Assembly: GCF_023370775.1 (NCBI RefSeq)
Contig: NZ_JAMCCQ010000002.1
Location: forward strand, 310,001 to 374,000
Direction: 5' to 3'
DNA from: Marivita sp. GX14005
GTDB taxonomy: Bacteria; Pseudomonadota; Alphaproteobacteria; Rhodobacterales; Rhodobacteraceae
DNA: 64,000 bases
The notes under the pieces were generated by a model, which did no database searches, was not told the origin of the DNA, and saw only the letters and a list, made by a program, of their open reading frames with translations. The stretch's first letter is position 1. Each line of letters starts with the position of its first letter. Both the position numbers and the translations under genes were made by a program. Positions 28,835 through 37,583 of the stretch are shown here, piece after piece.

Positions 28835-29293
28835 ATGGCAAAGACAGGCAAACAGATTGCAGCGCTTCCCATGCGCTGGACGAAAGACGGCAAATTTCAG
28901 GTGCTCATGGTGACCTCGCGCGATACCGGGCGCTGGATCATGCCCAAGGGTTGGACGATGGATGGCAAGAAGCCCTGGACGGCAGCCGAAATCGAGGCGC
29001 TCGAAGAGGCGGGTGCCGTGGGCCATATCGGTCGCGAGACGATTGGCAAATATACCTACGACAAGAAGCTTGGGGATGGCTCTGCCATAAAGTGCAAGGT
29101 CGATGTCTATCCGATGGTGGTCGAGCGTTTGAAACGCGACTGGAAGGAGCGGGACGAGCGCACCCGCAAATGGTTCAGCGCGAAAGCGGCCGCAAGGAAA
29201 GTGAGCGAGCCGGAACTTGCAGAATTGCTCAAGACCCTGAAGGACAAGCCGAAAAAACAGCCCGTGATCCGCGAGGTTCTGAAGGACCTCTAG
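28835..29293 (+). CDS. NUDIX hydrolase, DIPP-like
   Basis: A 152-residue NUDIX protein related to diphosphoinositol/diadenosine polyphosphate hydrolases (RWIMPKGWTMDG at the N-terminal end of the box). The box reads AAEIEALEEAGAVG, so the usual Arg of REXXEEXG is Ile, while the metal-binding EE pair remains. It would hydrolyse nucleoside-diphosphate-linked substrates. The basic C-terminus is unusual. The AT-rich upstream stretch (28770-28820) likely has its promoter. Confidence 0.87.
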   Translation: MAKTGKQIAALPMRWTKDGKFQVLMVTSRDTGRWIMPKGWTMDGKKPWTAAEIEALEEAGAVGHIGRETIGKYTYDKKLGDGSAIKCKVDVYPMVVERLKRDWKERDERTRKWFSAKAAARKVSEPELAELLKTLKDKPKKQPVIREVLKDL

Positions 29294-29309
29294 CGCGCGC
29301 CATCACGCA

Positions 29310-30602
29310 TCAATCGACCGGCAGGCCGCTTGGCACATCGAGCGGGCGGCCCAGCGGGCGGTTTTGCGCGGAAGCGCCGGTGAGGCTGTGGAGGAAGGCG
29401 ACCAGATCGTCGATCTCCCCGTCATTCAAGCCAACCGGTTGCGTGTCCAGCGCGTGGGCCTGGCGCTGCATCTCCAGCCGGTCGGATTGGATGATGAAAT
29501 CCGCCGGGGCAAGCCAAGGCGCTTGGGGCAAGAGCGCTTTGCTCGGTGTCCATGCGGCTCGCGCCCTTGCCGGATCGGCCATATGCCTGACCATGTCGCG
29601 CAGTTCGGCATAAGCGCCGTTGTGGCCGTAGGGGGCCGTCAACGCGACGTTTCTCAGGCTCGGTGTTCGGAAACGGTATGCATCGTGCAGATCGTCGGTC
29701 GCGCCCATGCGCCCCACATCGCGGGGCAGCGGATCCCAGCGCCGCGTCCGGCCGGGGCCGAAAGCCGGTAGCCCCATGGCGTAGAACTCCTGATCCGTAA
29801 ACAGCGGCCCGTTGTGGCATTGCGCGCAGCCCGCCTTGCCGAAAAACAGCAGCCGACCACGTTCGGCGGCTTCGGGAAGGGGCGTGCCGTGCGCAACGAA
29901 GGCGTCATATGGGCTGTCGTAATTTGCCCATTCGGTGCCGATGAAGGCTGCGAGCGCATTGCCGATCTCGACGATGCTCACATCCTCTGGCCGCTCGATA
30001 TGATCGAACGCCTCGACAAAGAGCGTGCCATAGGCCGGAATGGTCCGCACACGCGCGGCGATGATCGGCCAGGCCTTGTCGATCCGGTCATGAACGGCAC
30101 CCGCGATATCGTTCTCGCCGGGATTGCCCGCCATCTCGAATTGCGAGGTCATCGGAAAAAGCGACTGCGCCGCCAGAAGCGATGTCAGCCCCCGAGGGAG
30201 CCATTCCTCTGCCGGGCTGTCATAGCCATTGCCGTAGATCTCCGACGGCTCCAGCCGGCCGTCATGGAACATCACGCGAATATCGCGATGGCCGAGGTTC
30301 CAGAGCGCCGGAGCGTTGCGCGGGATGCGCTTGCGGATCCGCTCTTTCCCGTGGCCTGCCATTCGCGCCGGCCCAAGCCCTGAGCCGCCCTCGCCGATCC
30401 CGAGCGACAGGCCGTCACTGCTGCCCAGATCGTGATGGTGACAGGTGCCGCAGGATATATTCTTGTTGCCGCTCAGGATCTTGTCATAAAAAAGGAGTTG
30501 GCCGAGCCTTGCTTGCGTTTCGTCGAAGGGCAGGAAATCATCCTGCGTGATCGGCTGAGCGGACACGGCCGGCGCAAGGATGCAGAAGATGAGCAGAGCG
30601 AA
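29310..30602 (-). CDS. di-heme cytochrome c peroxidase / MauG-like protein, start unclear
   Basis: A periplasmic protein of about 430 residues with two heme motifs, CGTCH and CAQCH, and the family segments RNAPALWNLGHR and RFRTPSLRNVALTAPYGHNGAY. It likely reduces peroxide with electrons from small c-type cytochromes. A clean signal peptide core (FALLIFCILAPAVSA) is encoded just below 30602, but no ATG, GTG or TTG precedes it in frame; the nearest candidate is CTG at 30594-30596. The listed 5' boundary is where the signal-like sequence begins and abuts the start of the divergent Sel1 gene. Confidence 0.82.
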   Translation of the reverse strand, partial: FALLIFCILAPAVSAQPITQDDFLPFDETQARLGQLLFYDKILSGNKNISCGTCHHHDLGSSDGLSLGIGEGGSGLGPARMAGHGKERIRKRIPRNAPALWNLGHRDIRVMFHDGRLEPSEIYGNGYDSPAEEWLPRGLTSLLAAQSLFPMTSQFEMAGNPGENDIAGAVHDRIDKAWPIIAARVRTIPAYGTLFVEAFDHIERPEDVSIVEIGNALAAFIGTEWANYDSPYDAFVAHGTPLPEAAERGRLLFFGKAGCAQCHNGPLFTDQEFYAMGLPAFGPGRTRRWDPLPRDVGRMGATDDLHDAYRFRTPSLRNVALTAPYGHNGAYAELRDMVRHMADPARARAAWTPSKALLPQAPWLAPADFIIQSDRLEMQRQAHALDTQPVGLNDGEIDDLVAFLHSLTGASAQNRPLGRPLDVPSGLPVD

Positions 30603-31079
30603 ATGACCCCGATCCGACTTGCCATCGTGGTTTTGCTGATCGCCGGTGCGGCCCGCGCCGATATCGAGGATGCGCGCGATCTGATGGAAGAGGGGCGCTT
30701 CGAGGAGGCGCGCGGGGCGCTTTGGCCAGCGGCGCGGTCGGGCAATGCGGAGGCCGAGGAACTGATCGGCGTCATGTATGCGATGGGTCTGGGTGTCGAC
30801 CCCGATCCGGTCCGCGCGTTCGAATGGTATCTGCGCGCCGCGATGAAGGGCCATGCCGGGGCGCAATCGGGTGTTGGATGGTATTTTGAAACCGGGCAGG
30901 GCATCGCCGCGCCCGACCTGGTGCGCGCGTTCCTGTGGTATCAGCTTTCCACGATCGGCGGCGACCCCGATGCAGCGATCTCCGTCGAGGAGGTGGCCAG
31001 GAAGATGACGCCGGATGAAATCGAACATGCGCAGCGGCTCGTGGATGACTACAGGGTGTGGCTCTATCCGTTTCGGTAG
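30603..31079 (+). CDS. secreted Sel1-repeat protein
   Basis: A 158-residue protein with a signal peptide (IRLAIVVLLIAGAARA) and two to three Sel1/TPR-like repeats (EAEELIGVMYAMGLGVDPDPVRAFEWYLRAA-type and GWYFETGQGIAAPDLVRAFLWY). Such proteins mediate protein contacts in the periplasm. Its start abuts that of the divergent di-heme peroxidase, leaving no intergenic promoter space, so each gene's promoter must lie inside the other. Confidence 0.83.
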   Translation: MTPIRLAIVVLLIAGAARADIEDARDLMEEGRFEEARGALWPAARSGNAEAEELIGVMYAMGLGVDPDPVRAFEWYLRAAMKGHAGAQSGVGWYFETGQGIAAPDLVRAFLWYQLSTIGGDPDAAISVEEVARKMTPDEIEHAQRLVDDYRVWLYPFR

Positions 31080-31140
31080 CTGCGCCTTATCACTGCGATT
31101 GGGCAGCAATAAGGCGGTAGAGCGGTTTGGAACCCGTTTG

Positions 31141-31166
31141 GCCAAGCCATCCGAAAATGGCTTGGC
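31141..31166. terminator. hairpin between convergent genes
   Basis: A perfect ten-base stem GCCAAGCCAT / ATGGCTTGGC with a six-base loop lies between the Sel1 gene and the 3' end of the TRAP operon. No strong T-run is present on either strand, so termination is inferred from position and stem strength only. Confidence 0.5.
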
Positions 31167-31186
31167 GCTGCGTTCGGACGTGCGGC

Positions 31187-32245
31187 CTAGTTCAGATCGG
31201 CGTCATAGGCTGCGTCCAGCTCGGCTTCGGCTTCATTCACAGCATCGGTAAGCGCCGTGAAGATTTCCTCCCCGCCGCCTACGTTCTGCTTGAACCATTC
31301 ATAGACCGGCTCGGCGGCCGCCCGGAAGGCTTCCTTTTCCTCGGGCGAAGGCACATAGAGATCGCCCCCGCCTTCCACGAATTCCTCGTAAGCGGCAATG
31401 GACTTGCGCTTTGGGCTGGCGAAAGTTGCTTGCTGCAGCGCGGCAAAGCCATCAACGACAACCCGGCGCAGATCCTCGGGCAGGCCGAGGAACGCCTGAT
31501 TGTTCATCACCCAGATCGCGCCCATATAGGCGTGCCCGTCCAGCGTGACGTATTGCAGCCCGGCATCGGGGAACTTCATGTTCATGATGTCGGTGATACC
31601 GTTCTTGGATCCTTCGACAACGCCCGTCTGCAGCGATGTGAAAAGCTCCGGCCAGCTGATCGGTGTGGGCGAGGCGCCGAGCGTCTTGACCAGCTCCTGT
31701 GGCAGATCGGCGACGACGGTGCGGATCTTCATGCCCGCCAGATCCTCGGGTTTCGTCACGCGTTTCTGTGTATTGGCGAAGTTGCGCCAGCCGCCGGTAT
31801 TGCCGATGGTCATGATGCGGATCGTATCGCCGCTATCGGCCAGCGCCATGTCGCGCATCTTGCGGGTGAAATCGCCCGAAAGCACATGCTCGGCCACGCG
31901 GTCATTCGCCATGAGATAGGGCAGATCGAGCACCTGCACATAGGGGAAGATCCCGGCGGCCCCACCGGATGTGGTGACAAAGATGTCGATCGTGCCATCG
32001 GCCACGCCCTGCAGACATTCTGCGCCGCCCGAACAGAGTTGCGTGCCGATGAAAAGCTCGACGGCGATCTGCCCGTTCGAGGCGTTCTCGACGTAGTTCT
32101 TGAAGACGACGAGCCCGTCGTAATCTTCGTCATTCTCGTTGGAATTGGCGGTCGCGCGCAGCGTATACTCCTGCGCCGAGGCTGCGATGGCGCTCCCGGC
32201 CAACATGGCCGCGGTCAGCGCCGCCTTGGTCAGTCGTTCAAGCAT
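31187..32245 (-). CDS. dctP: TRAP transporter substrate-binding protein (DctP family)
   Basis: A 352-residue periplasmic binding protein with a signal peptide (LTAAMLAGSAIAASA-QEYTL). The family segments VADLPQELVKTLGASPTPISWPELFTSL-type and GVVEGSKNGITDIMN are present, including the Arg (MKIRTVV) that usually grips a carboxylate, or here possibly a sulfonate. GGGAG seven bases upstream fixes ATG 32245. It is the last gene of the minus-strand catabolic operon. The ligand cannot be read directly; context suggests a sulfonated sugar. Confidence 0.9.
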   Translation of the reverse strand: MLERLTKAALTAAMLAGSAIAASAQEYTLRATANSNENDEDYDGLVVFKNYVENASNGQIAVELFIGTQLCSGGAECLQGVADGTIDIFVTTSGGAAGIFPYVQVLDLPYLMANDRVAEHVLSGDFTRKMRDMALADSGDTIRIMTIGNTGGWRNFANTQKRVTKPEDLAGMKIRTVVADLPQELVKTLGASPTPISWPELFTSLQTGVVEGSKNGITDIMNMKFPDAGLQYVTLDGHAYMGAIWVMNNQAFLGLPEDLRRVVVDGFAALQQATFASPKRKSIAAYEEFVEGGGDLYVPSPEEKEAFRAAAEPVYEWFKQNVGGGEEIFTALTDAVNEAEAELDAAYDADLN

Positions 32246-32278
32246 TCTTAATCTCCCTGTTTTATGCATCGTGGTGGG

Positions 32279-33571
32279 TCAGTCGGCAAATCCCGTCATG
32301 CGCGGAATTGCCATGGATAGTTCGGGAACGAAGGTGATGAGGAAAATGACAAGAATTTCGATGGCAAGGAAGGGGAGGATCGCGCGTGCGATGGTCTGCA
32401 CCTTTTCGCCCGAAACGGAGCTTGCCACGAAAAGCACGAGCCCCATCGGCGGCGTGGCGAGCCCGACGGTCAGGTTGACCGACATGATGATCGCGAAGTG
32501 AATGGGATCGATGCCGAGATCGGTGAAGATCGGGCCGAGGATCGGACCAAGAATGATGATCGCCGGACCTGCATCGAGGAACATCCCGACGATGAACAAA
32601 AGCAGGTTTATCAGGAACAGCAGGATCAGCGGATTTTCGGACAGGCCAAGGATGATCGCCGCCAGTTGTTCGGGTGCGTGACTGAGGCTGACCACCGTCT
32701 TGAAGGCCATTGCAGCACCCACGAGCAACAGCACGACAGCGCTCGTCATTGCGGCGTTTTGCAAAACGCCGGGAATTTCATGCAGGTGAAGGCTGCGCAT
32801 GATGAAGATGCCGATGATCAACGCATAGGCGACCGCCACGGCTGCGGCTTCGGTCGGGGTGAACACGCCCCCGAGAATGCCGCCAAGGATGATCACCGGC
32901 GTCATCAGCGGAAAGAACGCCTTGAGGCTCGCCTCACCCTTTTCACCCCAGCTCGATCGGGCGCGGCTGGCCGGAAAATCGTAGCGATCGGCCATAAGCT
33001 TGACCGTCAGCATCAATCCAAGCCCGACGAGGATGCCGGGAAGGATCCCGGCCAGAAAGAGCGCGGCCACGGATTCGCCCATGACATAGGCGTAGATAAT
33101 CATGATCCCCGACGGCGGAATGATCGGCCCGATCACGGAACTGGCCGCCGTGATCGCGGCGGCAAAACGACGTGTATAGCCTTCCTTCTCCATCGCGGGG
33201 ATGAGCATGGAGCCGAGCGCCGATGTGTCCGCCACGGCGGAGCCCGAGAGCCCGGCAAAGAGCATCGAGGACAGGATGTTAACATGCGCCAGCCCGCCGC
33301 GGAAATGACCCATCATCGCCTGGCTGAATTCGACCAGCCGCAGCGTGATTCCGCCGCGGTTCATCAATTCGCCGGCCAGCATGAAGAACGGGATCGCCAT
33401 GAGCGGAAAGCTGTCCATCCCGTTATAGACATTGCGGTAAAGCAGCGCGAGATCGCGCTCTTGCCCGTTGAGGAAGAGCAGGATGCCGGGCGCCGCGAGC
33501 AGTGCGAAAAACACTGGCAAGCCGATCATCAGGAACACGAGAAAGAGCGGGAGAAACCAGACCAGCATCAT
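32279..33571 (-). CDS. dctM: TRAP transporter large permease (DctM family)
   Basis: A protein of about 430 residues with a dozen or so membrane helices and typical DctM segments (GGLAHVNILSSMLFAGLSGSAVAD; IIPPSGIMIIYAYV). It uses an ion gradient to import the ligand delivered by the binding protein. The ATGATG start overlaps the stop of the small permease. Longer upstream frames only read through the small permease gene and were rejected. Confidence 0.93.
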   Translation of the reverse strand: MMLVWFLPLFLVFLMIGLPVFFALLAAPGILLFLNGQERDLALLYRNVYNGMDSFPLMAIPFFMLAGELMNRGGITLRLVEFSQAMMGHFRGGLAHVNILSSMLFAGLSGSAVADTSALGSMLIPAMEKEGYTRRFAAAITAASSVIGPIIPPSGIMIIYAYVMGESVAALFLAGILPGILVGLGLMLTVKLMADRYDFPASRARSSWGEKGEASLKAFFPLMTPVIILGGILGGVFTPTEAAAVAVAYALIIGIFIMRSLHLHEIPGVLQNAAMTSAVVLLLVGAAMAFKTVVSLSHAPEQLAAIILGLSENPLILLFLINLLLFIVGMFLDAGPAIIILGPILGPIFTDLGIDPIHFAIIMSVNLTVGLATPPMGLVLFVASSVSGEKVQTIARAILPFLAIEILVIFLITFVPELSMAIPRMTGFAD

Positions 33572-34152
33572 TCCACCGCCAGATCCGTTTCGCGCATGGG
33601 TCGCAGTCGATCTTCGCCGCCGAGGAGCGAGACCACGGCGCGCAGGATCAGTTCGACATTGACGATGGCAAGGAGGATCAGCCCGACATAGAGCGACAGG
33701 TACATCCAGGCGAGCTTGAGCTTGAAGCCCGTCATTCCGATCAATTCGAGCGGAACGTAGAGAGAGGACGAGGCAAAGAGCCATCCACTTTTGACATGGC
33801 TATGGCCCATGTCGATCCCCGTGATCAGAACCAGCATCGCCAAGCCGAGCAAAAAGAGCGACAGAAGCGCAGCTACGCGTCTGGGCAGGGCTTCGACCGC
33901 CATGTCGATGGACACGAACCCGCCGCGCCGGTAGGCCGAGGGCGCCATCAACCCGGTCATCCAGAGCATCAGGAACCGCGCGGCCTCTTCCGGCCACGGC
34001 TGCGCGTTGCCGAGCGCGTAGCGGAAGAAGACCTGCAAGAGGATCGCCAGGACCATCAGGCCGATGGCGACCACGCCGATGGCACGGCCAATACGCAGCA
34101 CGATGTCGTTGAACATCTGCAACGGGGCCAGAAGCCCGAGCAATATGGCCAT
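33568..34152 (-). CDS. dctQ: TRAP transporter small permease (DctQ family)
   Basis: A 194-residue protein with four membrane helices (VLRIGRAIGVVAIGLMVLAILLQV start region; EEAARFLMLWMTGLMAPSAY, the conserved DctQ segment). AGGAGG nine bases before ATG 34152 supports the start. It lies 76 bases after the flavin reductase gene and overlaps dctM, so transporter and enzyme genes probably share one transcript. Confidence 0.9.
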   Translation of the reverse strand: MAILLGLLAPLQMFNDIVLRIGRAIGVVAIGLMVLAILLQVFFRYALGNAQPWPEEAARFLMLWMTGLMAPSAYRRGGFVSIDMAVEALPRRVAALLSLFLLGLAMLVLITGIDMGHSHVKSGWLFASSSLYVPLELIGMTGFKLKLAWMYLSLYVGLILLAIVNVELILRAVVSLLGGEDRLRPMRETDLAVE

Positions 34153-34228
34153 CCTTGGCCGCCTCCTCCTGTTGTCGCATCCCGCGATGCGCTGCCCCGG
34201 ATCGTTTGCTGTTGTTACTTTGGGGCGT

Positions 34229-34735
34229 TTAGTGTGGTTCCGTAAAGCCTCCGAACTGGCCACCGAAGAAGATGAGCGGCGTGCCCTTGTTGGTGGTGAC
34301 GCGGCGCACGCGGGCCACGATGATGGAATGGTCGCCGCCGTCATGCGCGGCGGTTCTGGTGCATTCGAAGCGGCTCAGGCACCCCCCGAGAAGCGGCACG
34401 TCCCTGTCGCCATAGCTCCAGTCGCAATCGTGGAACGCGTCGCCTTCGCGGGCGAAAGCCTTTCCCAGATGCGCCTGCTCGGCGCCGATCACATGGATCG
34501 CGAAATGCTCGGCCTCCATGAAGAACGGGTAGCGTGCCGACGCCTTCGCCGGCGCCCAAAGCACCAGCGGCGGGTCGAGCGAGACGCTGGCAAAGCTGTT
34601 CGCCGTGATGCCGATCGGCCCGGTCTGCGTCTGGCAGGTCACGACGGTCACGCCCGTGCCGAACTGGCCGAGCGCCGCGCGAAAGGCCGCGTCGTTCTCG
34701 ATCGAAGGGTCGAAGCTATGCGTCAAGGCGTTCAT
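34229..34735 (-). CDS. flavin reductase, SmoA/SsuE-partner type
   Basis: A 168-residue flavin reductase-like protein (FGTGVTVVTCQTQTGPIGITANSFASVSLDPP-type fold; HVIGAEQAHLGKAF). It would reduce FMN with NAD(P)H and pass FMNH2 to the monooxygenase two genes upstream. Its place beside an aldo/keto reductase and an SsuD-like enzyme matches smoA of the Agrobacterium sulfo-SMO cluster. The name is left blank because the substrate pathway is inferred. Confidence 0.9.
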   Translation of the reverse strand: MNALTHSFDPSIENDAAFRAALGQFGTGVTVVTCQTQTGPIGITANSFASVSLDPPLVLWAPAKASARYPFFMEAEHFAIHVIGAEQAHLGKAFAREGDAFHDCDWSYGDRDVPLLGGCLSRFECTRTAAHDGGDHSIIVARVRRVTTNKGTPLIFFGGQFGGFTEPH

Positions 34736-34743
34736 CGGTCAGG

Positions 34744-35631
34744 TCAGGCCACGTCATGGCCAAGCGCGTGCGTGTAAAGGTCAAACCATGTCTCCCGGTC
34801 GATCTGGACGCGCCCAACATCGCCGATACGCGCAATGCGGTCCAGATTGTTGGTGCCGAGCACAGGTAGGATATTTGCCGGGTGTGCCAAGAGCCAGGCC
34901 ACGGCAACAGCCGCGATATCAACGCCTTGCGCCTCTGCGACTTGCCGCAATGCGCGTTGAAGCGCGGCGTGCGCATCGCTGAAAAGCGCCCCGCCGCCCA
35001 GCGGCGACCATGCCATGGGCGGGGTTGCGTTTTGTTGATGGAAAGCCAGATCGCCGTTGGTGAAGGGCGTATGGTGCAACAGGCTCATCTCGATCTGATT
35101 GGTTGCCAGAGGCGTTCTCATGCCCGATTGCAGCAAGTCCCAGTCCCAGGGGCGGAAATTCGACGTGCCGACCGCCCGGACCTTGCCCGAAGCGACCAGA
35201 TCGTCAAGCGCCGCGCCGGTCTCAAGATGGTTCATCAGCGGATCGGGGCGGTGGATGAGCAACAGATCGATATGGTCGATCTTCATCAGCCGGAGCGAAT
35301 GATCAACCGATGCCATGAGATGTGCGCGGCTGGTGTCGTAATGCTTGACGCGCGCCTGGGAATACCGCCCAGCCGGGGCGACGATGCCGCATTTGGTGAC
35401 GATCTCGATCCGGTTGCGCAGATCGGGCGTCAGTGCCGCGCCGAGCAATTCTTCGGCTGCGTAACCGCCGTAGATATCGGCCTGATCCATCGTGGTGATA
35501 CCCTGGTCCAGACAGGCGGCGATCTTCTTGCGGATATGTGCCGGGCTGGTATCGGCATCGTCGCCCAGCCGCCACATGCCATAGACGAGGCGGCTGAGAT
35601 CGAGCGTGTCGGTGAGGGCAATGCGATCCAT
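34744..35631 (-). CDS. aldo/keto reductase, candidate 6-oxo-glucose reductase (SmoB-like)
   Basis: A 295-residue barrel enzyme of the YdhF-like group. The catalytic tetrad is visible as Asp49 and Tyr54 (MDQADIYGGY), Lys80 (IVTKCGI) and His127 (LLLIHRPDP). It reduces an aldehyde or ketone with NADPH. Between the flavin reductase and the monooxygenase, the simplest role is reduction of a 6-oxo sugar left after desulfonation. Start and upstream stop overlap by one base (TGATG). Confidence 0.9.
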   Translation of the reverse strand: MDRIALTDTLDLSRLVYGMWRLGDDADTSPAHIRKKIAACLDQGITTMDQADIYGGYAAEELLGAALTPDLRNRIEIVTKCGIVAPAGRYSQARVKHYDTSRAHLMASVDHSLRLMKIDHIDLLLIHRPDPLMNHLETGAALDDLVASGKVRAVGTSNFRPWDWDLLQSGMRTPLATNQIEMSLLHHTPFTNGDLAFHQQNATPPMAWSPLGGGALFSDAHAALQRALRQVAEAQGVDIAAVAVAWLLAHPANILPVLGTNNLDRIARIGDVGRVQIDRETWFDLYTHALGHDVA

Positions 35632-36785
35632 CAGCGGCGTTCTCCGTTGCCAAGGGGGGTTGCGGGTGTGGTTGCGGGAACGCGGCCGTAGACCTGCGGC
35701 AGCGAACAGGTTTCGAGCTGTGGCAAGACGCGGGTGCCAAACTCGCGGCATTCGTCGAGATGCGGGTATCCCGACAGGATGAACGCCCTTATGCCCATTT
35801 TACGGTAGCTTTCCAGTTCCGAGAGCACCTGGTCGGTCGAGCCAACCAGCGCCGCACCGCAACCCGACCGCGCCCGGCCGATCCCCGTCCATAGATGCGG
35901 CTCGACGAAGCCCTCCATATCCGCGAGGTCTCTGTTCCTCGACTGGTGCGATACGCCCAGCGATCCGGCATCGAGAGCGCGCTCTCGGATACTGCGGCCT
36001 TGCTCGTCGTCCAGTTTCGACACGAGATGCCGGGCATAGTCCCGCGCCTCCGCCTCGGTGTCGCGCACGATGACATGCACGCGCAGGCCGTAATCGAGTG
36101 TGCGGCCATGGCGTTCGGCCACAGCGTTCACATCCTTCATGCGCTGCGCCAGCGCGTCCTTGGGTTCGGGCCACATCAGGTAGACATCGCAATGCTCTCC
36201 GCAAAGTTCGAGCGCGGCCGGGGAATAGCCGCCGAAATAGAGCAGCGGCCCGCCGGTCTGGTAGGGTTTGGCGGGATCGGTCGTCAGCCCTTCGAACTGG
36301 TAGACCTCGCCTTTGTGGTTGATTTCGTCCTGCGTCCAGGCCTGCTTGAGGATTTCCACCACTTCGCGCGAGCGCTGGTAGCGGAAGGCGCTTTCCGCCG
36401 TCTCGCCGGGAAAATCGCTGCTGATGATGTTCACCGTCAGCCGCCCCTCGAGCATGTGATCGAGCGTCGCGATGGTGCGGGCGAGCATGATCGGTTGCAT
36501 CTCGCCGCAGCGCACGGCGGCGAGCATGTTGATGCGCGTCGTGATCGGCGCGCAGCCGGCGACGAAGCTGAGCGTGTCCTGCCCGACCTGGTAGGAGGAG
36601 GGGCAGAGGATGTTGCGAAAGCCCTGCCGTTCGGCCTCCTGCACGATGGCTGAGCAATGCGCCCAGCTTGACCGCAAGCGCCCGTCCGGCACACCGAGAT
36701 ATTCGTAATCGTCCGAACACAAGGCGGCGAACCATGACACTTCGGCGGCGTCGAGATCGGGAGAGGTGATTGGCACGATCGTCAT
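35631..36785 (-). CDS. SsuD-like FMNH2-dependent sulfonate monooxygenase (SmoC candidate)
   Basis: A 384-residue luciferase-like barrel enzyme closely patterned on alkanesulfonate monooxygenase SsuD: PLLYFGGYSPAALELC, GLRVHVIVRDTEAEA, GGAALVGS-like GCGAALVGSTDQV and LSGYPHLDECREFG. The HVIVR and SGYPHL motifs carry residues that bind sulfonate and flavin in SsuD. It would cleave a C-S bond, releasing sulfite and an aldehyde. It is the first gene of the minus-strand operon, facing the GntR gene. Taurine-like or alkane sulfonates are alternatives to sulfoquinovose. Confidence 0.9.
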   Translation of the reverse strand: MTIVPITSPDLDAAEVSWFAALCSDDYEYLGVPDGRLRSSWAHCSAIVQEAERQGFRNILCPSSYQVGQDTLSFVAGCAPITTRINMLAAVRCGEMQPIMLARTIATLDHMLEGRLTVNIISSDFPGETAESAFRYQRSREVVEILKQAWTQDEINHKGEVYQFEGLTTDPAKPYQTGGPLLYFGGYSPAALELCGEHCDVYLMWPEPKDALAQRMKDVNAVAERHGRTLDYGLRVHVIVRDTEAEARDYARHLVSKLDDEQGRSIRERALDAGSLGVSHQSRNRDLADMEGFVEPHLWTGIGRARSGCGAALVGSTDQVLSELESYRKMGIRAFILSGYPHLDECREFGTRVLPQLETCSLPQVYGRVPATTPATPLGNGERR

Positions 36786-36834
36786 AAGGTGTCTTTGGCT
36801 TGCATCATTTTATCTTGCGTAGCACCGGAGTTTG

Positions 36835-36856
36835 TGTAGATCAATAGTGTATCAAT
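36835..36856. promoter_or_regulatory. tandem direct repeat in the divergent promoter, candidate GntR operator
   Basis: TGTAGATCAAT (36835-36845) and TGTATCAAT (36848-36856) are near-identical direct repeats in the 86-base region between the monooxygenase operon and the GntR gene. Position and repetition suggest regulator binding or overlapping promoters. HutC-type regulators often use inverted sites, so the call is tentative. Confidence 0.4.
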
Positions 36857-36871
36857 CGTGGATCTTTCGAA

Positions 36872-37573
36872 ATGCCGCAGCCACATTCCCTGCCGAAATA
36901 TGTCCAGATCAGTGAATTGCTGATCCGCGACATCCAGGCCGGGCGGCTGACGGATGGTGAGCGTCTTCCGCCCGAGCGCGATATGGCCGCGCGGCTTGGT
37001 ATTTCCGTCGGCACCTTGCGGCGGGCGCTGGATGAGCTGACCGGGCGCGGGTTTCTCGAACGGGTGCAGGGATCGGGGAACTATGTGCGCGCACGGGCGG
37101 ACGCGTCTTCCATCTACGCGTTCTTCCGCGTCGAACTGATCGAGGGCGGTGGGTTGCCGACCGCCGATCTTCTTTCGGTGCAGCGGCTTGTCAAACCTGC
37201 CGGTTTGCCGCGCTTCGGCCAGAGCGCCGAAGGCCACCGGATCCGTCGGATGCGGCGGCTCAACGATGTGCCTGCCGTGCTGGAGGAGATCTGGCTCGAT
37301 GGCAGCTACACCGACCGTGTCGACGCAGATGCGCTCAGCGAGTCGCTTTACCTTTACTACCGCGAGGCGCTTGGCCTCTGGATCACCCGAGCGGAGGACC
37401 GGATCGGCCTGAGCGCCTTGCCGGATTGGGCGCCCGGCAGCTTCGGCAAGCGTCCCGGCACGGCGTGCGTCTGCGCGACGCGGCGCAGCCACGCGCAGGA
37501 CGGTGCGATCGCGGAAATGTCCCTGAACTGGATCAATACCGATGTTGCAGCGTATGTCGCCCGGATCACCTGA
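36872..37573 (+). CDS. GntR family regulator, HutC/UTRA type
   Basis: A 233-residue regulator. The N-terminal winged helix (PKYVQISELLIRDIQAGRLTDGERLPPERDMAARLGISVGTLRRALDELTGRGF region) is followed by a UTRA ligand domain (GHRIRRMRRLNDVPAVLEEIWLD). UTRA domains bind small sugars or acids. It is divergent from the TRAP/monooxygenase operon and upstream of the Gfo/Idh gene, so it probably controls both. Confidence 0.92.
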   Translation: MPQPHSLPKYVQISELLIRDIQAGRLTDGERLPPERDMAARLGISVGTLRRALDELTGRGFLERVQGSGNYVRARADASSIYAFFRVELIEGGGLPTADLLSVQRLVKPAGLPRFGQSAEGHRIRRMRRLNDVPAVLEEIWLDGSYTDRVDADALSESLYLYYREALGLWITRAEDRIGLSALPDWAPGSFGKRPGTACVCATRRSHAQDGAIAEMSLNWINTDVAAYVARIT

Positions 37574-37583
37574 TGGGCTCGCG

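Noticed and set aside
30607-30610. A single-base error in the C-run to restore an ATG for the di-heme peroxidase
   Set aside because: An added base would give the peroxidase a perfect ATG but would break the equally clean Sel1 signal peptide on the other strand, so the sequence as given was kept and the start left open.
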